Shown here piece by piece: positions 11,552-23,800 of a stretch of 64,000 nucleotides of DNA. This stretch comes from Aphanomyces cochlioides (lineage: Eukaryota; Oomycota; Saprolegniomycetes; Saprolegniales; Verrucalvaceae), in NCBI GenBank assembly GCA_019828595.1, contig JAHQRK010000010.1, forward strand, positions 930,001-994,000, in the 5' to 3' direction. Positions within the stretch are counted from its first letter, which is position 1, and every line of letters begins with the position of its first letter. The notes under the pieces are model-generated. The model saw only the letters and a program-made list of their open reading frames with translations, was not told where the DNA came from and made no database searches. A program made the translations under genes and the position numbers.

Positions 11552-13730
11552 CTACTGGGTTTTCTTTGTGACAAGCAATGGGCTTGAGTGTGCGCCATTC
11601 TCGGCATCCAAACTGCCGAGATTGATCATGGATGGTGTCTTCTGTGGCCGCAGAAAACTCAAGTCGGTTTCGGTCGTCACGGTGGGAGCTTCAGTGGTAT
11701 CTTCGTCGTCTTGTTTGTTGCGGGCATGCATATACGCAGACCAATCCATAGGCGCTGGATCGGCCAAAGGACCCAACACTGGCGCATACTTCTTCACAAA
11801 CATGCGCACTTCCATCTGAAGGCGAGCTCGGCGTTGAGGCAATTCGTCTTGGATCTTGCGGTATTTCGGTTGGAGGCGATAAAAGAGCGGTCGCAACGTC
11901 TTGAGCTCGATAATACCAGCTTCGACCTACAGTAGACAAGAGGTCAGGACAAACACGTCGATCAAAATGGGGCCATACCGATCGCACGCCAAAGTAGGAA
12001 AAGAGAGGAAATGAAGCAGTCAGGAGGAAGATGCTGCTCCAGCTCCAGTCTGTGAATAAGATTGCAAGGAGTGCATAGGAGAGCCACAACGTAGGGACGG
12101 CCACCATAGAGAACGAAATTTTCTTGGAGAGAATCACATCGCGCGCAGCAATCTTAACATTCGACCCAGCGAGAGCTTTGGTCTGTTCGGCGCGAGCAAC
12201 GTATCGCGCGATGAGTCCCACTGGAGCATTCAAAACGAACGACGGAATCGAAGCAAGCGCAAAGATGCACAAGCCATAGATCGCCGACGCGAGAACGTCA
12301 TGGACGCTCCACCAAGCAATATGCGGGACTTGGTGGTCTTTCAGTCCCATGAGAGAGAGACTCTTGCGGTACTCATCAAGCTTGAGAGAGAGTTGGCGCA
12401 GATCGTCTTCAGAATCTGGAAGATCTTTGAGGATCTTGTAAGCCTCGGCAAAGCGGCGATTGAGATCCTGCGTGTCCTTGGCCGTGAGTTTGACGCCTGA
12501 AGGCTGCCACAACCGACGCGCAGTGTACACAAGCTGCAAGACGTTGTAGTCTGGAGCAGTCACGATCACACTACGCATGCCTTCTTCAACAGCGCTCAAG
12601 AATGTATTGCAAGCCTTGCGACGGTCTTCTTTGTACTCTTCCATGAGTTCGTTCGTGACATGGATTGGTTCGCCGAATTCAATCACGACGCGGCCGCGGA
12701 AGCGATGACCTCGAAAGTAAGTGAGTCCAATGGGCACGACTGGCACGTTGATGTGGTAACGATCTTTAGCCCCCAAAGCCATAAGTGCAACGCCTGCTTT
12801 GAGTGGCAACAGATCGGTACGGTCGTGAGAGCCACCTTCAGGAAAAATGCCAACACACTGGCCGCGTTTAAGAGCCGTATACACTTCAGCAAAGGTTGTT
12901 GACTGATCGACCTTCTTCAAAATGCCATAGTTGCTAGGAGTTGCAATGACTTGTTCTTCACTATCTCGCAGAGGAGCGACGAGCATCAAGTGAGTATCGT
13001 CTTGAACCGAAGCAACTTTGACGGGTTGTCCCGATTCCTTGACGATTTTGCCATTGAAGCGAATTTGATCTCCAGGACCAACTTGTTCTGTGAAACGAGT
13101 GCCTTCACCCACGAGAATGTACGCATTATCAGCCGGATCAGGCAGCATAAAGACACGACCATCACCTTTAACGACCGCATCTTGAGGACGAACGATAGGC
13201 AAGCATCCCATGGAACGCGCAATGTGTCCAATCACTGGAAGCTTCATCGACTTCTCCGCAACGAGAAACCCAACCTGCAACCAATTCAATGAGAAATTCC
13301 ACGCAATGATGCAATATATACCTTGCGGAAGGAATTCATCATGACCACGATGCCATCGACAAATTGATTCATATGGTTGCCTGTGAAGATGACGGGTCCA
13401 TCCATAGGAACGTTGTCTTTGCCGACAATTTCAATGCTCTTGAAAAAGATGGAGAGAACGCTGTTGAGAAAAATCCGCACGCAAAAGTACATCACGTCCG
13501 ACATGTTGTTGTACAGCACGCCGAGGAGGACGAGGAAGTTGATCCACCCAAAGACGAGGCTGTCAATTCCCAAGAAAGCTGACAGCGCTTTAATCGGACT
13601 ACACCACGACGAGCGCATGAGATTTGGGTATCAGGAGAGAGAGCGCTTACTTGAGAAAGTCCATCGAGAGCATCATCAGCATCCACAGGATGGTCACCTG
13701 CACAGAGAAGTCATTCAGACCAGACGCCAT
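11552..13730 (-). CDS. glycerol-3-phosphate/DHAP acyltransferase, tandem copy 1
   Basis: Four exons: 13730-13651, 13598-13322, 13274-11979 and 11926-11552, about 675 residues. Acyltransferase motifs: NHMNQFVDG (motif I region, near residue 97), FPEGGSHDRTDLLPLKAG (near 270) and VPIGLTYFRGHRFRGRVVIE. This is the Sct1/Gpt2-type family that makes lysophosphatidic acid from acyl-CoA in ER or lipid-droplet membranes. The N-terminus holds a hydrophobic helix pair, and ~400-560 holds further membrane segments. An insert of ~90 residues between the first two catalytic motifs is shared by all three copies. The last intron (11978-11927) is absent from copies 2 and 3. First of three tandem genes on the same strand. 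Confidence 0.9.
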
Positions 13731-14569
13731 CTTGTCTCGTTGAAAAATGACGACGATGGATTCTTCTCCTTGGGAAAATACGAAAATCCTGATTCACGAT
13801 CAAACACCCACGAAGATTAGACTTCAGTTTTGTATACTTTCCTCAAACCAGCCATCAACCCCAAATCTACGACAATATTTTACAGTCCATAAAGTATTCT
13901 ACACAGTGCTCAGCTAGCGACGAAGAACAAGTACAAGCTCGTTCGTACCAAGACTACAAGTGCATCATAGTTTCGCCTTTCTTGCGCCTTTCTGCCGTCC
14001 CCTTTCGCTCTTTTTTTGCCTTCCCTCCAACATCGACACACAAAATATTTTCTGGAAAATCCTAATTAGGACATTTGTTCGATAATTTTTTAAAAATTCA
14101 AAATATCGAATCCTCCGACAATTCGATGGACATTTCAATACTGTGAATGCTCTTCTTCCTCCTCGATCGATGGAGGAGGAAGCGCTTGAGTTGAGGAAGA
14201 AGAGCGAGAGCGATGGGACAAAGAGATTGATGTGCTCGTTGTGGGAATTGTCAACAAGTAGTCCTTTGGCTTTCCCAAGCCCTATCCCTCAACTTCCAAT
14301 CAAATGTGCATGAGATGTGACGGCACTGTCTCAAGGACCTGCTGCGTGTCCCTTGGTCAACACATGGCCATCAAGTTCAACCTCCTTGAGGCCATGATCG
14401 ACGCCAAGGCTGGTCTATTCGCTCCTTTGCAGGCTGCTGACCACGGATCGCTGGTTGTAAACTTCAACAAATCGCATTAGACATTTTATTCACAAGGAAA
14501 ACTCGGAAACACAGGACGCACTCCATGACAGCGTGCATGATGACTTGAACATGGGCATGTGAAGCGCGT
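13731..14569. other. spacer between acyltransferase copies 1 and 2
   Basis: Mostly non-coding. One short plus-strand frame at 14364-14480 (38 codons, starting MAIKFNLLEAMIDAKAGLF) looks protein-like in composition and may be the last exon of a small gene or a gene fragment, but I cannot find upstream exons. A CTCTTCTTCCTCCTC / GAGGAAGAAGAG hairpin lies at ~14150-14205. Confidence 0.35.
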
Positions 14570-16610
14570 CTAGACAGACTTTTTGTCTTCCACAGTGGGT
14601 GAGACAGACTTGTCTACGCTGTCTTTGACTGGTTTCGATGGAGGTTCATCTTCGTGTTTGACATGGGTGTGCATAAATTCTGTCCAGTTGACAGGCTTGG
14701 GGTCAGCCAGGGGACCCACTTCAGAAGCGTATTTCTTGACAAAGTGGCGAACTTCTTTTTGGAGGGCATTCCGTCGGACAGGCAATTCGTCTTGGATGCG
14801 TTTGTATTCCGGACGAAGACGATTCATGAGGGGTCGAAGAGTTCTCAGCTCAATAATACCGGCTTCGACTGAACGCACGCCAAAATAGGAAAAGAGGGGG
14901 AAGGACATCGTGAGCAATAAAATGTTGGATGTCTTCCAGTTGGTGAAGATAAACGCCAGGACCATGTACGAAAGCCACAATACAGGCACTGCCACAACTG
15001 AAAATGTTATCTTCTTGGAGAGGACAACGTCCCGAGCAGCAATCTTGACGTTGGAGCCTGCAAGTGCTTTGTTTTGCTCTGCAGCAGCAACGTATCGAGC
15101 GAGAATGCCAACTGGGGCGTTCAAAACAAACGATGGAAGAGATGAGAGAGCAAAGATGACGAAACCATACGTGGCTGTTGCAAGAAGATCGTGCAGGGTC
15201 AAGAAGCCAATGTATGGTACTTGATGATCTGCCAGCCCAAGTTGCTTGAGCGTACGTCGGTAATCAGTGATTTTCGCCGTGAGGTCTACAAGGTCCTCTG
15301 CGGCGGCAGGCACATCCTTGAGAATTTTATAACCCTCGGCAAAGCGTCTGTTCAAGTCTTGCGTAACTTTTGGGTTCCACTTGATACCGGAGGGTTGATA
15401 CAATCGCCTAGCAGCGTAGACGGATTGAAGCACATTGTAGTCGGGTGTGGTCACGATCACGCTACGCATGCCGTCTTGTACTTCATTCAAAAGCGCGTTG
15501 CACGCCTTACGCTTGTCCACTCTATATGCATCCATTTTCTCAGGGGTAATCGTGATAGGAGTTCCAAATTCCACAACAACACGGCCGCGGAATTTATGGC
15601 CACGAAAATAATTGAGACCAACAGGTACAATTGGAACAGTCAAGTTGTACGTTTCCTTCACGCCAAACGCCATAAGTGCAACGCCAGCTTTGAGTGGCAG
15701 CAAATCCGTGCGATCGTGAGAGCCGCCTTCGGGAAAGATCCCAACACACTGACCACGATTGAGGGCTTTAAACACCTCTCCAAACGAAGCCTTCTGGTCG
15801 ACTTTCTTCAGGATACCAAACGCAGTTGGGGCTGAGATAACTGCACCATTTATATCCAAAAGAGGACTTGACAGGACAATGTGCGTATCGTCTTGCACTT
15901 TTTCGACCTTGACAGGAGCACCAGAATCTTTGACGGTCTTGCCATTTGCACGAACTTGGTCTCCAGGGGCCAACTGAGATAAGAATTGTGTATCTTCGCC
16001 CACAAGAACGCAAGAATTTTCCGGCTGTACCGATACGAGGCCTTTGCCTTTAATAACTTCGTCTTGTGGACGAGTAAATGGAATGCAGCCCAGGGCTTTC
16101 GACAAGTGGCCAACTACAGGACGATGCATGGACTTTTCAGCAATAATAAAACCAACCTACAAGACAAGAACGAGTGAGAAATCAGTCGTCATGAGACAGC
16201 GCACCTTGCGGTAGCAATTCATAAGCACAATCATACCGTCGACAAATTGATTCGAATGGTTTCCGGTGAAGATCACTGGTCCATCCATCGGGATATTATC
16301 CTTGCCGACGATTTGAATATCCTTGAAGAAAATGGAGAGGATGCTCGTCAAGAAGATGCGAATGCAAAAGTAGATCACATCTGACACATTGCTGTAGAGT
16401 AATCCAAGCAATATGAGAATATGGAGCCAACCCACGACGCTCGAATCCATGCCGAGAAACGAACAAACCGCTTTAATCGGACTAGACATCCATAAAGTCA
16501 GCATCAAACCATATCAAATACACTAATGCGTACTTGACGACATCCATCGAAAGCATGATGATCACCGCCGTGACAATGATCTGCTGTCGGACACTATCCA
16601 AGCCAAACAT
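14570..16610 (-). CDS. glycerol-3-phosphate/DHAP acyltransferase, tandem copy 2
   Basis: Three exons: 16610-16534, 16481-16205 and 16156-14570, about 646 residues. The second exon is 277 nt, as in copies 1 and 3, with the same intron phases. Motifs: GNHSNQFVDGMIV, FPEGGSHDRTDLLPLKAG and VPVGLNYFRGHKFRGRVVVE. The C-terminus is Lys/Asp-rich. The 3' intron of copy 1 is absent here. Enzyme role and membrane location are as expected for Sct1/Gpt2-type acyltransferases; different substrate preference among copies is possible but not visible. Four ATCCGGAT-type words lie 55-130 bp upstream of the ATG. Confidence 0.9.
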
Positions 16611-16664
16611 GTCTTCTTCCGCGCGCGGCCAATTCGAAAATGAGAGGATATTCGCGGATTTCCA

Positions 16665-16744
16665 CATCCGGATATATTGATCCGGATATTGGGGGCATTC
16701 GGATATCCTGAACTCCATTGTCAATTGTTGATATCCGGATAACT
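16665..16744. promoter_or_regulatory. ATCCGGAT motif cluster upstream of acyltransferase copy 2
   Basis: ACATCCGGATATATTG, ATCCGGATATTGG, TTCGGATATCCTG and GATATCCGGATAACTGG lie within 80 bp, starting about 55 bp upstream of the copy-2 ATG. Function inferred from recurrence near other start codons in the window. Confidence 0.45.
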
Positions 16745-16972
16745 GGTTCTGAAACGGTGGACGGAGAACTGAATCCTGGACGATGGAACGGGGGGCGGTC
16801 CGCGTCCAACCCTTTGAGTCTCGCTGTGTCGTGCATGGCGTACCTTGTCGCGTGGAAGTGACCCGTCGCCTGAATGCGTAAACGAAAGGAGTGAGACAGT
16901 CATGTGCGCCGCATGTTGACGAAACCCACGTACGCAAGCAGCCGTATCTTTGTTAAGAGGCACACCCATGTA

Positions 16973-19045
16973 TTACACGGTCATCTTGTCAAGTGCGACC
17001 GCTGATGCGTCAACATTCACTGACTTGTGGCGTAGAAAGCTCAGATCGTGTTCTTTCGTAATCGTTTCGCCGTTGTCGCTGACCGCATCTTGCTTGTTGG
17101 CGCGAGCACGCATATATGCAGCCCAATCCATGGGTTCTGGAGCCGCCAACGGTCCCAAGACACTCGCCCACTTGGATACAAAAGCACGCACGCGTTTTTG
17201 CAACGCGATACGACGCGCTGGCAATTCTTCCTGGATCTTGCGATACTTGGGACGCAAGCGGTTGAACACTGGCTGGAGCGTCTTGAGTTCGATGATGCCG
17301 GCTTCCACAGAACGAACGCCACAGTACGAAAAGATCGGCATCGACATGGCGAACAAAAAGATCGTCGTCCACGACCACGACGTAAACAAGATGGCGAGAA
17401 TGAGGTAAATGAACCACAGCGTTGGCACAGCGACCATCGAAAAGGTCAACTTCTTGGACAAAATCACATCACGAGCGGCAATTTTGACGGAGGAGCCAGC
17501 CAATGCTCGCTTTTGTTCCTGTCGAGCGACGGCACGAGCTGCGAAACCCACAGGCGCGTTCAAAATGATTGACGGAAGAGACGAGAGGATAAACATGCCA
17601 AGGAAATACGAAGCAGCTGAGATCATGGAGTGGACATCCACATCGGTGACGAACGGCACTTGGTAATCCGCCAAACCGAGCGTCTTGAGCGTCACGCGGT
17701 AGTCGTGCAAGTCCGTCATGAGTGTCTCCACTTCGTCTCGAGCGGCAGGATGATCATGAAGGATCTTGTACGATTCAGCAAATCGGCGATTGAGATCCTG
17801 GGTGATTTTACGCGGCAGCCGGCGCGACTGAAAAAGGCGTCGGGCTGTGTAGACGTTCTGGAGGACGTTGTAGTCTGGCGTGGTCACAAGGACGCTGCGC
17901 ATGCCTTCTTCGACAGTCGTGAGGAAATCGTTGCAGGCTGTGCGCTTGTCTTTTGCGTACAGAGCCATCACTTCGTCCGAGACGGTAATCGGCGCGCCGA
18001 ATTCAATCACAACGCGGCTTCGGAAATGATGGCCACGGAAATACGTGAGCCCAATGGGAACGACAGGGACGGTAATATCATGCTGAGCTTTAGCTCCCAA
18101 TGCCATGAGTGCCACGCCAGCCTTGAGCGGCAACAAGTCGGTGCGATCGTGCGAGCCGCCTTCGGGGAAAATCCCAACGCATTGACCGCGCTTGAGCGAC
18201 GCGTAGACTTCGTTGAAAGCATGGGATTGATCAACTTTTTTGAAAATGCCATAGGCTTGGGGGGTCTTGACCACTTGGCCTTCATGGTCGACAAGCGCTC
18301 CAGAGAGAACAAGATGCGTATCGTCAATGACACGAACAACTTTGACGGGTTGGCCCGACGTCGCGACGGACGTGCCATTGACGCGGACTTGGTCGCCACT
18401 GGCAAGAGCTTTAGTGAACGCCGTGTCCGTGCCAACGAGAATAAATTCTTCAGCGTCAGGTTGATCATCAGCTTTCATGGCGACAGTTCCGACGCCAGGG
18501 AGAACTGCGTCTTGCGGGCGAACGATGGGAATGCAGCCCATGATACGTGCAATGTCGCCGACAACTGGACGATGCATGGATTTCTCGGCGATGAGAAAGC
18601 CAACCTAGAGGAGTTTGAGGCGACAATGAGATGTCGATGACACCTTGCGGAAACAATTCATGAGCACAAGCATGCCATCAACAAACTGGTTGGTGTGGTT
18701 GCCTGTAAAGATGACGGGGCTAGTCATCGGGACATTTTCCTTGCCGACGATTTCAATGCTCTTGAGGAAGATCGACAGGACGCTGTTCAAGTAGACTTGC
18801 ATTGCAAAATACGCGACGTCCGAGAAGTTGGCATAGACGACAGTGATCAAAATGACAAAGTGGACGTAGCCGACGACCGCCGAGTCGATTTCAAAAACGG
18901 AGCAGAGCGCTTTGACCGGACTAGATGGATGACAACTTTGAGAGGATTTTCAACGACGACGGACGTACTTGATCGCGTCAATCGAGAGGAGCATGATCAA
19001 GCAGAGCGCCGCAATCTGCCGCTTGATGTCATCGAGTCCAAGCAT
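16973..19045 (-). CDS. glycerol-3-phosphate/DHAP acyltransferase, tandem copy 3
   Basis: Three exons: 19045-18969, 18920-18644 and 18604-16973, about 661 residues. The exon 1 and exon 2 lengths (77 and 277 nt) equal those of copy 2. Motifs: GNHTNQFVDGMLV, FPEGGSHDRTDLLPLKAG and VPIGLTYFRGHHFRSRVVIE. An upstream in-frame ATG at ~19090 would add 15 residues; I chose the ATG of MLGLDDIKRQ because it aligns with MFGLDSVRQQ in copy 2. GC content of this copy looks higher than in its siblings. It is the 5'-most member of the array and reads away from the small gene at 19213. Confidence 0.9.
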
Positions 19046-19212
19046 CGTGTGGATGTAATTTTCCAACTGAAGACCTCTCTCCATCCTCATCCTCCATGAT
19101 CCTGTCGGGGATTGTGACTCTGATCTTACAACCCAGCACAAAACCCTCGACGCTGATTGGCTCATTTTAATTATGTCAATCGATTTAGTGCCATTTTCCA
19201 TGACTTTATAGA

Positions 19213-19539
19213 ATGCCAACGCAAGTCCAAGAGGATGAAGAGCAACTCGCGGAGCTTCCTCTTGCCTCAACGAGAGCCGTGCGTACACTACGAGACGATG
19301 GAGCGATCAAGGACATCTATTGCTCTAGAGAGAGAGAGGAGCTTTTTCCAATCTTGTTTTGCAGTGCTGGATGACTTGATTGTGTCCACCAGTGAACCAG
19401 GAAGCATGGACAATTTCCTGTCTGCTCTCTCGAAACTACGATCATTCATGGCGTCGTGGAAGATGCGAATCGAGTTCGTTTGCTTAATGACTTGCTTCGC
19501 ATTGGATTCCCCGCTGTTTGCAGACGTCTATGCAGTTGA
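19213..19539 (+). CDS. small protein of unknown function
   Basis: Two exons, 19213-19355 and 19401-19539, joined across a 45-nt GT-AG intron, encode about 93 residues. I do not recognise the family. Exon 1 is acidic then basic (MPTQVQEDEEQLAELPL); exon 2 reads smoothly after splicing (KHGQFPVCSLETTIIHGV, then NRVRLLNDLLRIGFPAVCRR) and could be an ankyrin-like or helical fragment. A competing open frame runs across the intron without splicing (136 codons), but the spliced frame has better composition. It lies between the divergent acyltransferase copy 3 and the PP1 gene. Confidence 0.5.
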
Positions 19540-19802
19540 AAGGCAGAGTGGAATGAACAGACCATAATGGAATCGCCATTGTCGTTGCGATTCATGTCCA
19601 TTCCACACACTGTCATCGGCGCAAACTCCATCAAGACAAGTGGACACCTTTGCACTGATGTCAAAGTGGATGAGCGATCCATTGTGGTTGACCATGGTTG
19701 ACAAGGTGACACTTTCGGTTTCATCCTGTCGGTTACATGAACATGCTCTGGGGTGTCATGGTGTAGTGTATATTTAGAGGCGTTTCGTGGCGTCGGGAGG
19801 CC

Positions 19803-20879
19803 ATGGACGAGGATACCAAGTGGGTTGATGCTGTCATTACCAAGCTGCTGCGAGTGCAGGACAAGCCCGTGCAAACTGAAGTGACTGATCTCGATATTGA
19901 AGAGATTAATGCGCTCTGCCGATGCTGTCGCTCGGTACAAAGTCGCATCGTCTTGATGACCTGACAGTCTCAACTTGCGTAGATATTCCTATGTCAGCCC
20001 ATGCTCTTGGAACTCAACGCGCCGATCAATATCTGCGGCGACACGCATGGCCAGTACTCCGATTTGTTGCGCCTCTTTGAAATCGGGGGATTCCCCGACG
20101 ACAAGAACTACCTCTTCTTGGGGGATTACGTCGACCGCGCCATGCAAAGCATTGAAACAATCTGCCTTCTCTTTGCCTACAAGGTGAAATATCCCACACG
20201 CATGTCGCTCCTTCGCGGCAACCACGAATGCGCGTCCATCAATCGGATATATGGTACCTCTCTCGCTTCTCGCGGTTTCACTGACTTTGTTGGAGGTTTC
20301 TACGATGAATGCAAACGCCGCTACAATGTCAAGCTTTGGCGCACATTTGCCGATTGTTTCAACTGCATGCCAGTTGCTGCAGTCGTCGCCGACAAGGCAA
20401 ACCCCTCAGAGAATCGCAGGCTTGACCTTCCTCCTAGATCTTTTGCATGCACGGCGGGCTTTCTCCTGATCTGTACAAGATGGACCAAATCAAGAACATT
20501 CGTCGGCCGACTGATATCCCTGACGAAGGCCTCCTTTGTGATCTTCTCTGGGCCGATCCTGATGCTGAGAGCCACGGATGGACAGAGAGCGATCGCGGGG
20601 TTTCCTACATCTTTGGAGCGGACGTCGTGGAGCAATTCCTCGAGACGCATGACTTAGACCTCGTCTGCCGTGCTCACCAGGTAGACAATCCGCCAATGTC
20701 TTTGATCTTTCCTTGATTAGGTGGTCTCGGATGGATATGAATTCTTTGCGGGGCGCAAACTCGTCACGATCTTCTCAGCCCCAAACTACTGCAATGAGTT
20801 CGACAATGCTGGTGGAATGCTCATCGTGGACGAGAAGCTCACGTGCTCGTTCAAAGTGCTCTGCTCGCAAGAGTCATAA
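19803..20879 (+). CDS. serine/threonine phosphatase PP1 catalytic subunit
   Basis: Five exons: 19803-19934, 19983-20253, 20296-20396, 20438-20680 and 20721-20879, giving 301 residues, the usual PP1 length. Metal-binding motifs are present: GDTHGQ (~62), GDYVDR (~90), LLRGNHE (~122), then HGGLSPDL. The C-terminal block [14 protein letters not shown]...[10 protein letters not shown] is PP1-type. PP1 removes phosphates in mitosis, glycogen and RNA control; specificity comes from partner proteins. Intron 3 (20397-20437) begins GC rather than GT; splicing it restores ADK-IFCMHGG exactly as in the family. The short C-terminal tail lacks long extensions. Its stop lies 10 bp from the ancestral-frame stop of the convergent Blm10 gene. 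Confidence 0.92.
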
Positions 20880-23800
20880 AGAAAATGGATTAAGAGTAAT
20901 AGTGAGGTGAAATGAGTAGTTCCTGAATGGCGTTGGTTGGTGAACCGAAGCTTGTCTTCGTGCCAGCTATCCTGGTGCGTCCGCTTGAACTCGAGCAACA
21001 CCGACTTGACAATTTCTTGCAAGTACGAGATCGACCCAGTCACGTGCAAGTGAAATGAAAGTTCTTCAAGCAGAGCGGGCACATAAGTTGGGACAGAGTA
21101 AGGATATGCCAGCACAATCGCACTCATGCCCAAACAGCTCTTGACAGTCGAGTAGTCACGAGGCTTGTCGTCTTCTTCAAGGAGAGTTTTGAGCTTCTTG
21201 GCGGATTCATGATCAGGACCATTCTTGCTGACCAAAAGTCGATGCCGCTTGAGTTGTTTGTCCTTCTTAACGCGGGCTGTTCGTGCGGTCGAAGCAGTTT
21301 CCAAGAATGACAAAGCCATTTTGTCCACATCACCATCATCTAACGTTCGGATAAAGCTGCGGAACGCGTACTGCGCCATTTCCTGGACGTCTCGTTTCTC
21401 GTCAACAAAGCGGGAGATGATCATACGCTCAATCCAGTCTTTGGACCAACCTAGCAAACCGTGGTGGAAGTTGAGCACAGTCAAGAAGCGCAAAACAGCT
21501 CCACGTGTGCGCCACGACGGCGACTGCAATGCCGCATCGAGGACCGTCAAAACCGACGTAAACGTTTCCTCGCGTGGAACTCGAAGTTTGTTTGAGAGTG
21601 TATCAACTACCGCTCGCGCCGATCGAGCGATATCCGTGTCTGGGTATGATTGCGTATCAAAAACAATTGGGAAGAAAGGCAGGAGTCGAGTAAATTGGTC
21701 CGAGTCACCCTTGTGAATGTACGTGGCCATCAAGCTGAGCAAGGTTTTTCGAGTATTCAGCTCGGATGCCACCGAGACACTTGCATCCATCGAAATAGGA
21801 GTCGAAAGCGGGGCAATGTCTTGGATAAGAGATAACTTGTACAGCACAGAGCCAACTTGCTCACGGACAGATTCATAAGGGTGTGAGACAGTTGAGACAG
21901 CAACGTCACGAACGCGTTGAATGATCGATTGGGGTAGTGGAGTTGAGGATATGGAGAGGAGAAGCAGGGGTTGAGTGAGTACTAGCCATCGCATTTGGTT
22001 CATGCTGTCAGATGTGTTTTCCGACTGGAAAGACAGCTCCAACTCGCTCACTATGTATTCGACCAGTCCATCCAAGTGCTTGACTTGACTTCTTGTGATG
22101 AGCAATATGATGTCATACCAGTCGTTTGCATAAGGGACGCTCAGTTTTGGTAGGACAGATTGGATTAGAGGTAAATATACCCCTTCGCCTCCGACAGGAT
22201 TAGCCTGAGTCAAACCTACAACAATTTCACCGGCAGTGCACAAGGACGCTTGTCGCTCGTCGGTGTCATCCGCCGTAAGTTCTTGCAAAACTGTGTTCCA
22301 CGGGTCAAAAATGTTGATTCCGCAAGCCTGAGCATTTGCAGTGAGGCGTTGGACGAGAGCTATGTGATGAAGATTAATGTTGTCAGCGGATTTTTGACCA
22401 AACGCTCGAACAAATGGAGGAAATCGTTCGTGCTCGGCCAAGTTGAAGAGCTCATTGACACCCATCGACCAACGTGCTGGTGATGCATCGGTACTTTGGC
22501 CATCTGCTGATCTCGCAGCAATTTTGTGATTCGCAACCATATCCTTCGTCAATGCTTTGAGTGTTTCGACAGAAAAGAAAGCTTCGGGTACTTCTGCTTG
22601 AGCAACAACTGATTGCTCGTTGGCTTTTAGAAGGCGACTGAGCACTATTCGACTGAAGTGCTGCAACTGGGGCACATCGCTGCGAACAGCTCGAAGCACG
22701 ACCAGCCATAGATCATGAGGAATGGTCACGTCTGTCCGAATCCAAGGGAGGAAGCTTGCTAGAAACATGAGCTGATGGCGCCAGTGAGATTGCATTTGAG
22801 ATTCCAAAGCCAAGAGAGGTTGAAGATCAATGACGTTCTTTGTGTCTCGCTTTGTTGTCAGTACTTGGAGGAACAGCTTGACAGCGCGAGCTTGAGTTTT
22901 CATTTGGTCTTCTGGACTTTCCAACAATTTCGGTTCACTGGCGTGGCATAAAGCAACGATCAAGTCCTGTACATTCGACCATTTCTTCCAAATTAATTGC
23001 AAGGGACGATGAAGTTGCAGTAAATGCAAGGCGCCAGTGATTTTATCTTTGTCTTTGGATTCCCGAACGAGTGAGATAAGATGCGGCAATTGGTTTTGCA
23101 ACCATGGACTATAGCGTTTTAAAATGGTATCCAAGGACGACTGAGCAGCCTGCCGAATCTTTGAATCCTTATGCAGAGCGAGTTTTAGCAAATCGTCCAG
23201 CCCCTCGACATATAGCTCGTACATGCCCTGTTGGTCATACCATTCTGGGTGAAGTCGGATTGCTCGACTCCATTGAAAACTGCGTTCGTTGAGATGCTCA
23301 GAACATAATACTTGAACACGGTCTTGCATCATTCGTCGAGGCCACATTGGGATAGTTTCGGCTGTTTTCGGCTTCTTTCGCTGCAGGGCCGCAGACGCAA
23401 CATCTCTTGCGCTTAGCTTTCGCCATTTGGCATACATGTGGTTCTTTGATGCATGAGTGCTATCACGAGGATGCAGCAAAGGAGTCAACACACGGATCAC
23501 ATATCGAAGGGCCTTCGTTTGAAGGGGGTCACTTGTATTGAACCAGAAAGCTTGGACAATGTGCATTGTCTTCATAATATTGCTGCGAAGGCTGAAGATT
23601 CGATCAGCGACTTGCAGTTGGTTGGACAATGTCGATAAGAGGTGCTCAGTTGGTTGCGATAACATCGGGGATGAACCATCGCCTGTAGGCACAATTTTAT
23701 CCAGCAGGATATTTTTGGCGCCACGAACGGCATGAAGCAAGCATCGAAGAGTACTTCTCCATTTGCTTGAAGTCGACTGCGTGGCTAGTTGCTGCAAGGT

